DNA of 8,315 bases from Candidatus Saccharimonadota bacterium (lineage in GTDB: Bacteria; Patescibacteriota; Saccharimonadia; QS-5-54-17), in assembly GCA_007131065.1 (NCBI GenBank), contig SLRF01000016.1, positions 1 through 8,315 of the forward strand, in the 5' to 3' direction. Each line of letters begins with the position of its first letter. Within the stretch, counting starts at the first letter, position 1. This document shows, piece by piece, positions 1-5,302 of this stretch. Below the pieces are notes generated by a model that did no database searches, was not told where the DNA came from, and was given only the letters and a program-made list of their open reading frames with translations. A program made the translations under genes and the position numbers.

Positions 1-415
1 CGCCTCCTTCAGCTGATCCGCTACTGAGAGTGCGGTCGACTGTTTGATCTGGGTAGGCATCGTGGTAGTTCTCGGTGGCTAAAACATAAAATCCTTTCGG
101 TTCTATGATCATGTTCGGCTCTACGTGTTGTTCGCTCCTGATCTTGCTGGACCAAGAGCTACCGCTAGAGCTCATGTATTCAAGACGCCAGCTAGATATA
201 TCGATCTCGAAATCATTCGGATTATACAGCTCGACGAATTCTTCAAAAGCGCTATCTTCAGTGCGAGTCAGGATTTCACTAATGAGAACCGGCTCATCAT
301 CCTCCACCTCATCGTCGTCTACACTTTCTGCCGAGACGCTCATAGGACCCGCTAGTATTACTATTAGCACTAACGATAGGAATGATAGAGTATATGCTTT
401 AATTGTGCTGAGCAT
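1..415 (-). CDS. Secreted lamin-tail-domain (LTD) protein, 3' end outside window
   Basis: My translation of the minus strand gives 138 residues from an ATG at 413-415, running open off the left edge. Residues 1-29 form a signal peptide (a lysine, a hydrophobic core LSFLSLVLIVILAG, then a cleavage-like SVSA). An acidic linker follows (DDDEVEDDE, about 33-41). An LTD-like beta fold begins at about residue 42, with the typical pattern VLISEIL, then EEFVELYNPN, DISSWRLEY and a later GFYVLA strand. LTDs are immunoglobulin-like modules found in many secreted bacterial proteins, often beside or fused to nuclease or metallo-beta-lactamase domains; binding of DNA or of the cell surface is only suspected. 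The start lies 59 bp past the comEC stop on the same strand with no clear Shine-Dalgarno, so cotranscription is likely. Further domains may lie beyond the edge. Confidence 0.8.
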   Translation of the reverse strand, partial: MLSTIKAYTLSFLSLVLIVILAGPMSVSAESVDDDEVEDDEPVLISEILTRTEDSAFEEFVELYNPNDFEIDISSWRLEYMSSSGSSWSSKIRSEQHVEPNMIIEPKGFYVLATENYHDAYPDQTVDRTLSSGSAEGG

Positions 416-474
416 ATCGATTCAAAATTTATTTGTAAAAAATAATAGCGCCTATGTTTATTAAATGCAAATAA

Positions 475-1944
475 TTATTCAATGGCGTTTGCTTGTCTGA
501 GCTTGTAGCCCGTTCTAATTCGTAAAAATGCTCCGATAGCTAGAATTAGGATGCAACTAATGGTTAATCCTAAGACACTAATATTAACTTCTGAATATGA
601 CCAAGGCTGGCGAGCTAAAAATTCAGCCAAACTGGTCATATAGTAAAGCAACCAGTGGGTTATGGTTGCGAAAGGAGCCGCCAACGCGGGCACAAGCGCA
701 TAGACTCCACCAGTCAGGAATGTCAAAAGCATAGCTACAGGAACTAAAGGCATAATTAAGAGATTGGAAATAAGAGCGATAGATGAGTAGTGACCGAAGG
801 CATAGGCCACTATAGGGAAGGTGGCTATTTGCGCCGCTGTGGTCGATATTAGTAGATGACGGAAATATCCAGGCTCTTTATCGCTCCAGAAATATCGATT
901 GATTAATGGAGCGAGAATGATTACTCCAGCAAATGCTGAAAACGATAGAAACCATCCTATATCGCCCCAGATTGAGGCAGGTCTTACTAATACAGTAATT
1001 GCCGCGACAAATGAGAGTAGCACTATTGGGTGGATTTTTCGGCCGTAGTACCAGGCAAGTAGACTTAAAGATGCGACTAACGACGCCCTAGTCATAGAAG
1101 TACTGAATCCGGTGATTAATAAAAAACCCATCATCATAGCCATGCTGGATGCCGTTGCTAGGTATTTAGATACATTTGCGAACAGTTTACGCATGAAACG
1201 CACTACTATAGTGAGGTGGAATCCACTTGCTACTACTAGATGAGTAAGTCCTAGTATGCGTAGTTGCTCGCTCAAGTTTTCGGGGATAGCTCGTCGGTGA
1301 CCGCTTAGAAAGCTGATGCCTAGGCTGGCTTCTGGTTCGGGTATGATATTTTGAATTTGAGTAGCGAACCAGTCCCTACTACGCCTACCTATGTCGCCTG
1401 GGTGCGGTCGCTGTACTTCAAGCAATTCGGCCCTATACATGCTAGCTGGTATGTTGCCGAATCCGTCACTTAGAGAGCCAGTGATAGTTATGATGTCGCC
1501 TCGCTTAATCTCCACTTGCGAATAAGTACTTATCCAAATTTCACCAGACAGGTTTTCGCTTTCTATTTCGACTTGATCGATCCTCATTCGCGACTGGCCA
1601 TCGCTGGCAACCAGCGGGTCTTCTGCTATCCGAGCTGATATATACACCTCCTCATCTATAAAGTACTTATATTTATCCAGCTTTTGCATCTCCGAGGAGC
1701 CACTGCTCAACCCTACGATAGCGCCAGCAACAACTGATAAGATTACAAAGAGGCGAATAGGCTTAATCAACGCGATTAAGAATATGGATGCACCAGTTAA
1801 AATCCAGTGTAGTCCGTGAAATATAGAGAAAGGTATGAATGCTGCAACTGCCGTACCGGCTAATATGCCGACGGATAGTGCAGTGATATGCCAAGATACA
1901 TGTAATTTAGTCGATAAAAACTTACGAGCTTCCTCAGTCTTCAT
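475..1944 (-). CDS. comEC: ComEC/Rec2-family DNA-uptake channel lacking the C-terminal MBL domain
   Basis: A 489-aa polytopic membrane protein. N-terminal membrane helices (about 20-80) precede a soluble OB-like segment of DUF4131 type (about 98-178). The Competence domain follows: FLSGHRRAIPENLSEQLRILG leads into the signature GLTHLVVASGFHLTIV (232-247), then STSMTRASLVASL (281-293) with its conserved RA, a GR (301-302), and GDIGWFLSFSAFAGV (327-341). ComEC carries single-stranded DNA across the cytoplasmic membrane during natural transformation. Canonical ComEC is about 700-800 aa and ends in a metallo-beta-lactamase-like domain thought to degrade the other strand. Here the protein stops after the last helices, so that domain is absent or encoded elsewhere. 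The start codon overlaps the end of the HNH nuclease gene (ATGAAGACTGA), which implies translational coupling. There is no strong Shine-Dalgarno. Confidence 0.93.
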   Translation of the reverse strand: MKTEEARKFLSTKLHVSWHITALSVGILAGTAVAAFIPFSIFHGLHWILTGASIFLIALIKPIRLFVILSVVAGAIVGLSSGSSEMQKLDKYKYFIDEEVYISARIAEDPLVASDGQSRMRIDQVEIESENLSGEIWISTYSQVEIKRGDIITITGSLSDGFGNIPASMYRAELLEVQRPHPGDIGRRSRDWFATQIQNIIPEPEASLGISFLSGHRRAIPENLSEQLRILGLTHLVVASGFHLTIVVRFMRKLFANVSKYLATASSMAMMMGFLLITGFSTSMTRASLVASLSLLAWYYGRKIHPIVLLSFVAAITVLVRPASIWGDIGWFLSFSAFAGVIILAPLINRYFWSDKEPGYFRHLLISTTAAQIATFPIVAYAFGHYSSIALISNLLIMPLVPVAMLLTFLTGGVYALVPALAAPFATITHWLLYYMTSLAEFLARQPWSYSEVNISVLGLTISCILILAIGAFLRIRTGYKLRQANAIE

Positions 1945-2695
1945 CTTCGATAGTGGTTTCTATTGGCAGAACTTGCATCGGGCATGTGCCCAAGACTCCA
2001 CTCATGGCCGAATGTTCTCTCGGGGTTATCCAGAGTTCGTGCTTGAGTTTGATAGCGATCTGCCTGGCTACGTAGCGACATTTGTAGGCAGTCCTTGGTA
2101 GCCAGTCTGCGGCATCGGCATCACCCTTTTCCATATTTGCCGGGCCATCTACAGCTAATAAATTTAATGGGTCGTTGAAAAAATCATGTCTTTGTTCGTA
2201 GCTGAGGTCCTGGGCTCCTTTCTGCCAGGCGTCCGATACGGCGACTAAATGTTCAATGTGAATGTCTCTACTGGTGTCTATTCCTCGCGTGAACTCGATA
2301 CGCTTCCCAGTGAACGGATCTTTTTTTAGCAACCCCGATAGGACGGTGCAGTCATCATCATCCAGCTCTATTTCGACCAGGTCACGTTGGAGTATGCGAT
2401 TTCTCATATCACACCCTGCTACAGTCGCCCAGCCGGGACTAAATTGTTCTCTTGAGTAGCCTTCCCTAGATACACGGTCTTTTACAGCTAATTTGCCTAA
2501 TGCTTCAGTTGCAAGTACCAAAGAGTCAGAGCTTTTAATCTGCTCTTCGCTCAGATGCAAGGGGTCTGGATCGGCTGTGATGTCTTGACTGTATAGGTAG
2601 TCAAGTGCCGTGCTGCCAATGACAAAAAGCGCTATAAGCAGGACGAATACGGTCCTACGGCGTTTAATCACAAGTTCCTGTTCATTATCTTTCAT
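1934..2695 (-). CDS. Membrane-anchored extracellular HNH nuclease (DUF1524/GmrSD C-terminal type)
   Basis: A 253-aa protein if it starts at 2693-2695; an in-frame ATG at 2729-2731 would add 12 residues. I prefer the inner start because a TATAGT hexamer ends 7 nt upstream and the N-terminus then reads as a short basic stretch plus a membrane anchor (RRRTVFVLLIALFVIGSTA, about 12-30). The outer domain carries the secreted HNH-family pattern: YSREQFSPGW, GCDMRNRIL, CTVLSG, DPFTG, then HIEHLVAVSDAW with the catalytic-type His (about residue 149), NDPLNLLAV, NMEKGDADAADWLP, and a closing KCRYVARQIAIKLKH. Relatives are metal-dependent nonspecific DNases or restriction-type nucleases. It is the first gene of the minus-strand run and overlaps comEC by 11 bp. 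Nicking or degrading incoming extracellular DNA is the inferred role. Confidence 0.88.
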   Translation of the reverse strand: MKDNEQELVIKRRRTVFVLLIALFVIGSTALDYLYSQDITADPDPLHLSEEQIKSSDSLVLATEALGKLAVKDRVSREGYSREQFSPGWATVAGCDMRNRILQRDLVEIELDDDDCTVLSGLLKKDPFTGKRIEFTRGIDTSRDIHIEHLVAVSDAWQKGAQDLSYEQRHDFFNDPLNLLAVDGPANMEKGDADAADWLPRTAYKCRYVARQIAIKLKHELWITPREHSAMSGVLGTCPMQVLPIETTIEDED

Positions 2696-2702
2696 AAGAA
2701 AA

Positions 2703-2708
2703 ACTATA
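2703..2708 (-). promoter_or_regulatory. Probable -10 box of the nuclease-comEC-LTD run
   Basis: TATAGT on the minus strand ends 7 nt before the chosen ATG at 2695. Transcription would then begin at or within a base or two of the start codon, giving a leaderless mRNA. No convincing -35 lies 16-18 bp upstream, so the call rests on the hexamer and its position. Confidence 0.4.
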
Positions 2709-2804
2709 CAATTTTCCAAAAATATACCCATCTACAAAAGAAAACACAAGCACCATCCTGCAAGCAAACTTATAATTTGACATCCTATTCCAAGCATCCC
2801 CTAG

Positions 2805-2829
2805 TTTCTACAGGACAGTCCTTTAGAAA
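2805..2829 (+). repeat. Left REP-like palindrome (25 bp)
   Basis: The arms TTTCTA and TAGAAA surround a core AGGACAGTCCT. The only arm mismatch is C2811 opposite T2823, around a single central A. It can form a 12-bp hairpin-like structure with one mismatch and is an inverted copy of the element at 3492-3516. It lies 11 bp before the extended -10 of the transposase gene, where a -35 element would sit, so it could also serve as an operator. Confidence 0.75.
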
Positions 2830-2839
2830 TAAAGAATTA

Positions 2840-2848
2840 TGTTATAGT
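2840..2848 (+). promoter_or_regulatory. Extended -10 box of the transposase gene
   Basis: TGT followed by TATAGT fits an extended -10 (TGn-TATAAT). It ends 11 nt before the ATG at 2860, so the leader would be about 4-5 nt. No clear -35 is seen; that position is taken by the left palindrome, which hints at autoregulation. Confidence 0.45.
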
Positions 2849-2859
2849 AGGCATAAATT

Positions 2860-3471
2860 ATGCCGAGTAGAAATACCCTCAAACTCGATGCACCCCGACA
2901 GTTCTACCATGTTTATGCACGTGGAAATAATAAGGATGATGTGTTTCTTGACTCGCAAGACTGTTCTGTATTCTTAAATCTGTTTAAGCGTTATCTATCT
3001 CATGAACAGCAAGAAAATATCGCAGGCAGGCCTTATATACATCTGTATGGAAACCTGGAGCTGCTGGCATATTGCTTGATGGACAATCACTTTCATCTGC
3101 TCATATATCAGCAAGAAGAGGGTGCTATGAGCAAGTTAATGAAAGGTGTCATGACAAGCTATAGTCGCTATTTTAATACGCGCTATAATCGCAATGGCCG
3201 TGTTTGGGAATCACGATATAAAGCATCTATCATACTTCAAGATCATTATCTGCATCACATAAGTCGGTACATACATCTAAACCCTAAGGAATGGGAGGAA
3301 TATCCATTCTCTAGCTTGCCATATTATCTGGGCAAGCAATCGTCGGAGTGGTTGCTACCTGGAAGAATAATGGAATTATTTTCAGGGCCAGAAGAATATA
3401 TAGCATTCCTCAGAGACTATGAAGATCATAAAAAAGCTCTTGAGCAGATAAAATATGAGTTAGCTAACTAA
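2860..3471 (+). CDS. REP-associated tyrosine transposase (RAYT, Y1_Tnp/IS200-like HUH family)
   Basis: An intact 203-aa HUH single-strand transposase. The N-terminus PRQFYHVYARGNNKDDVFLD (12-31) matches the Y1_Tnp opening (FYHVxxRGNN). The HUH metal-binding motif is CLMDNHFHLLI with His77 and His79. The stretch LMKGVMTSYSRYFNTRYNRN plus GRVWESRYKAS (94-123) is the family's central signature. RYIHLNP (136-142) carries a conserved Tyr (Y137); the catalytic Tyr lies in this C-terminal half, but I cannot say which one it is. RAYTs cut single-stranded DNA next to REP hairpins and usually persist as one copy per genome. Matching palindromes flank the gene on both sides. There is no Shine-Dalgarno; the start is supported by the RAYT N-terminal motif and the -10 just upstream. 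No frameshift or internal stop is present, so it looks functional. Confidence 0.93.
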   Translation: MPSRNTLKLDAPRQFYHVYARGNNKDDVFLDSQDCSVFLNLFKRYLSHEQQENIAGRPYIHLYGNLELLAYCLMDNHFHLLIYQQEEGAMSKLMKGVMTSYSRYFNTRYNRNGRVWESRYKASIILQDHYLHHISRYIHLNPKEWEEYPFSSLPYYLGKQSSEWLLPGRIMELFSGPEEYIAFLRDYEDHKKALEQIKYELAN

Positions 3472-3491
3472 TATTATGCAATAATTTTCCG

Positions 3492-3516
3492 TTTCTAAAG
3501 GACAGTCCTGTAGAAA
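3492..3516 (-). repeat. Right REP-like palindrome (25 bp, inverted copy)
   Basis: The arms TTTCTA and TAGAAA surround AGGACAGTCCT, with the mismatch pair A3498/G3510. It equals the reverse complement of 2805-2829 except for the central base (A in both). It begins 20 bp after the transposase stop and ends 22 bp before the -35-like element of the sugar transferase gene, so it could also act as a weak terminator hairpin or insulator. No T-tract follows it. Confidence 0.75.
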
Positions 3517-3537
3517 TGGGGCAATGTATAGAGTGGT

Positions 3538-3567
3538 GTGTCAAGAATGGGGATAGTCTTGTATAAT
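3538..3567 (+). promoter_or_regulatory. Promoter of the sugar transferase gene, probably leaderless
   Basis: A perfect TATAAT at 3562-3567 lies 18 bp after a weak GTGTCA (-35, 4 of 6). The hexamer ends 6 nt before ATG 3574, so the predicted first transcribed base is essentially the A of that ATG. This decides the start: the in-frame ATG at 3538 lies upstream of the promoter and would add only 12 unlikely residues. Confidence 0.6.
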
Positions 3568-3573
3568 GTCGCC

Positions 3574-4218
3574 ATGAGTATCAGCGAAAGACACGAAACG
3601 GTCGAAGTTTCGCCGTATATAAACAGCCGAGAGAAGCGAGCGTTGGATGTGACGGTTGCTACAGTGGCCGGACCATTAGCAGTAGCGGCGGTCGGAGCCT
3701 CAGTAGCAGCGGTATCTGCGATTAATCGTTGTAGCCCCATATACCGGCAGGAACGTGTTACCCAGGGTGGCGGTACTTTTACGATGAATAAAATTCGTAC
3801 ATTTGATACAGAGGGAGAGTTGTTGGTAGGGGGTGTATTACTGCGTAGGACAGGTGTGGATGAAATACCGCAATTCCTGCACGTGCTAGAAGGAGATATG
3901 TCGGTTGTGGGTCCGCGTGCGTTGCGACCTGATTTACTCAATGAGGTATATCGACAATTAAGTGCACATCAGGACAGTGCGACGGTGAATCCGGAAATTT
4001 GGATGGAGATGCGTGATCAAGTTAGACCCGGCATCACCGGGCCAACGCAGGTACTTGATATAACTCGCAACGGTTGCCTGGACAGCCGCATGGCCATAGT
4101 AAGTGCGGAGCAGCGATATATGCAGACTGCCTCTATGAGAGAGGATTTGAGGATATTGGGGCGTACTCCGGTAGTGGCGCTGATGCGTGAGAATCACACC
4201 GGTGAACCGGAAAGTTAG
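3574..4218 (+). CDS. Monotopic sugar transferase (bacterial sugar transferase, phosphoglycosyl transferase)
   Basis: A 214-aa protein with the small-PGT layout: a basic segment KRALDV (21-26), a Val/Ala-rich membrane helix (about 27-50), then PIYRQERVTQGG, the MNKIRTF motif (71-77), the catalytic-type Asp-Glu pair in GVDEIPQ (D96, E97), GDMSVVGPRAL (107-117) and RPGITG (151-156). Such enzymes move a phospho-sugar from a nucleotide sugar to undecaprenyl phosphate at the inner face of the membrane, starting a cell-surface glycan. The length is that of the bare catalytic core, without the four-helix N-terminal part of the WbaP type. No glycosyltransferases or flippase lie beside it, so the rest of the pathway must be elsewhere. 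The KFRTM and PGITGxxQ motifs are slightly altered (KIRTF, PGITGPTQ). The donor sugar cannot be told. Confidence 0.9.
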   Translation: MSISERHETVEVSPYINSREKRALDVTVATVAGPLAVAAVGASVAAVSAINRCSPIYRQERVTQGGGTFTMNKIRTFDTEGELLVGGVLLRRTGVDEIPQFLHVLEGDMSVVGPRALRPDLLNEVYRQLSAHQDSATVNPEIWMEMRDQVRPGITGPTQVLDITRNGCLDSRMAIVSAEQRYMQTASMREDLRILGRTPVVALMRENHTGEPES

Positions 4219-4219
4219 A

Positions 4220-4248
4220 TTGACAAAATTGCTTACGAATAGTATAAT
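4220..4248 (+). promoter_or_regulatory. Consensus sigma-70-type promoter for the 107-aa membrane protein
   Basis: TTGACA (4220-4225) and TATAAT (4243-4248), both perfect, are separated by exactly 17 bp. The -35 begins one base after the sugar transferase stop codon. Transcription should start near 4255, leaving a leader of about 105 nt. It is the best promoter in the window and predicts strong expression. Confidence 0.85.
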
Positions 4249-4254
4249 ATAGTT

Positions 4255-4359
4255 GATTTTGTGGAGGTGATTCACGAAATTGCACTTTGTGAAAGATAGC
4301 GAAAATCGAGCATTACAGTAATCGACAAGCTTCCACTACCGCACCAAAGGAGTGATGCT
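4255..4359 (+). promoter_or_regulatory. Structured 5' leader with two ribosome-binding-like sites
   Basis: The leader holds an 8-bp hairpin, TTCACGAA (4271-4278) with TTTGTGAA (4286-4293, one G-U) around a 7-nt loop. A longer pairing joins GTGGAGG (4261-4267) to CTTCCAC (4330-4336). A near-perfect anti-Shine-Dalgarno complement GGAGGTGAT (4263-4271) sits upstream of a possible 13-codon leader peptide (TTG at 4280, TAA at 4319-4321). The real site for the gene is AAAGGAG (4346-4352), 7 nt before ATG 4360. I recognise no known riboswitch. A decoy or leader-peptide role is inference. Confidence 0.45.
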
Positions 4360-4683
4360 ATGCCCGAAGAAGACTACGGCAAGAAGCAACTGAAAGAGTA
4401 CAGGCGCGAATGGATGCGTACGAGTGGTCTCGCCAGTCTATTGGCATTCATGTTGGCCCTTCTGTACTTCATCGTCCTGATGTTCATAGGTTCTCTGGGC
4501 GTTTGGGATACTCGGGGGAGCGGTCTACGAACCGCCTTCGGTGTTATCTACACCTTCGGCCTTATGGCCGGTGGCTCAATCGTCGTTGCTTACTGTTCGT
4601 TCCAACATTTCTACAGGACTCTGGCTCCACCAGGCCCTAACCATGAGTCGGACTCAGGGTCAGGACAAGAGCAAGATTCGTAG
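4360..4683 (+). CDS. Small two-helix membrane protein of unknown function (107 aa)
   Basis: I do not recognise a family. A charged N-terminus (residues 1-20, EEDYGKKQLKEYRREWMR) precedes two hydrophobic helices at about 23-48 and 57-80, joined by a short loop (VWDTRGSGLR). A hydrophilic C-terminal tail follows, rich in Ser, Gly, Asp and Glu (PNHESDSGSGQEQDS). The coding evidence is strong: a consensus promoter, a clean AAAGGAG Shine-Dalgarno, ATG, and a 3' hairpin after the stop. It is monocistronic and probably highly expressed. Layout and style (long structured leader, classical RBS, helices plus polar tail, long 3' hairpin) resemble the 177-aa gene at 6327. A small abundant envelope protein is a guess; no enzymatic motif is present. 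Confidence 0.8.
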   Translation: MPEEDYGKKQLKEYRREWMRTSGLASLLAFMLALLYFIVLMFIGSLGVWDTRGSGLRTAFGVIYTFGLMAGGSIVVAYCSFQHFYRTLAPPGPNHESDSGSGQEQDS

Positions 4684-4717
4684 TAGTCGAGTACTTCCCG
4701 TTTTTCACATCAACCGC

Positions 4718-4798
4718 CGGGGTGCAGGATCTATATCTTTGGTTCGTTCAATCGAACTATAAACTAGATATATCTCCCTGCACCCCGCTTCACTTTTT
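4718..4798 (+). terminator. Long nested hairpin after the 107-aa gene, likely terminator
   Basis: An 11-bp perfect stem, CGGGGTGCAGG (4718-4728) with CCTGCACCCCG (4777-4787), encloses a second stem TATATC/GATATA (4732-4737, 4767-4772) and a tip GTTCG/CGAAC (4742-4746, 4753-4757). A T5 run follows at 4794-4798, 7 nt after the stem. The hairpin is longer and the U-tract farther away than in a textbook intrinsic terminator, so an mRNA-stabilising 3' structure is an alternative. Confidence 0.6.
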
Positions 4799-4842
4799 AG
4801 GGGCAATAATTCTGAATAAAAGTCCGGCAAGCCAAGATGTAT

Positions 4843-4848
4843 TATACT
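4843..4848 (+). promoter_or_regulatory. -10 box of the voltage-sensor-like gene
   Basis: TATACT ends 10 nt before ATG 4859, giving a predicted leader of about 3-4 nt. No Shine-Dalgarno precedes the ATG, and no good -35 is seen. Confidence 0.4.
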
Positions 4849-4858
4849 GCCTATAAAC

Positions 4859-5302
4859 ATGGCTAATTATCATAGACTAAAAACAAAAATAGACTGGATA
4901 CGGAACACGCTGGTTTTTGAGGTGCTTTTTTCTATATTGGCGGTTGTCAGCGTGGCACTGCTTATATACGAGAACGTAGCCGACCTAGAAATTGAAGCGG
5001 TGCAGACTATTGTACGTATAGACTTTGCTATAGCTACTATGTTTCTAATCGATTATTGTGCGGGGCAGTATTTAGCGAAAAACAATTGGAAATATTTCAA
5101 AGGGAACTGGTATATGCTACTGGCATCGATACCGATCAACGAATATGCATTCCGGTCTCTGCGAATTTTACGAATTCTGCGAATATTTCGCGCGATAAGC
5201 GCATTGTCGCGTACTACTTACATCCCAGAATTCATACCGCGGTGGAAACAGCGGCTAAGTATAGACATAGATGAGGATACGGGCGGGGATCAGCCTTCGT
5301 AA
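4859..5302 (+). CDS. Stand-alone voltage-sensor-like membrane protein without a pore domain
   Basis: A 147-aa protein with four hydrophobic segments in the S1-S4 order of voltage-gated ion channels. S1 is at about 18-37. S2, about 52-72, carries TMFLIDY with an aromatic-acid pair F62 and D65. S3 is about 82-93 (NWYMLLASIP). S4, about 97-114, reads FRSLRILRILRIFR, with Arg at 99, 102, 105, 108 and 111, exactly every third residue. A polar acidic tail ends the protein. A pore (S5, P-loop, S6) and a selectivity filter are absent, and the stop is followed at once by an opposing gene, so no pore domain is encoded nearby. Stand-alone sensor domains are known as Hv1 proton channels and as the sensor of Ci-VSP phosphatases. 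Here the S3 Asp expected in NxxD is Met, and S1 has no central Asp like Hv1's selectivity residue, so proton conduction is uncertain. It overlaps the VanY gene end to end by 13 bp. Confidence 0.75.
   Translation: MANYHRLKTKIDWIRNTLVFEVLFSILAVVSVALLIYENVADLEIEAVQTIVRIDFAIATMFLIDYCAGQYLAKNNWKYFKGNWYMLLASIPINEYAFRSLRILRILRIFRAISALSRTTYIPEFIPRWKQRLSIDIDEDTGGDQPS

Larger units (their letters stand above)
2805..3516 (+). mobile_element. RAYT gene flanked by inverted REP-like palindromes
   Basis: The transposase gene at 2860-3471 lies between two 25-bp imperfect palindromes (2805-2829 and 3492-3516). These are reverse complements of each other except at the central base. This is the arrangement of REPtron/RAYT loci, where a single-copy housekeeping-like HUH transposase is bordered by the REP hairpins it acts on. 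No target-site duplication is visible next to the palindromes, which fits HUH enzymes because they make none. The exact mobile limits cannot be fixed from one copy. Confidence 0.7.

Noticed and set aside
105..464. 119-residue plus-strand open frame at the left edge
   Set aside because: It is the antisense of the secreted LTD gene, whose signal peptide and domain motifs are clear; its Ser-rich sequence matches no family I know.
2771..2782. TATAAT followed directly by TTGACA on the plus strand
   Set aside because: The two elements are in the wrong order for one promoter, and neither has a partner at 16-18 bp.
3495..3941. 148-residue open frame on the minus strand
   Set aside because: It lies opposite the sugar transferase, has low-complexity Ser/Thr/Ala composition and no start signals; it is a shadow of a real gene.
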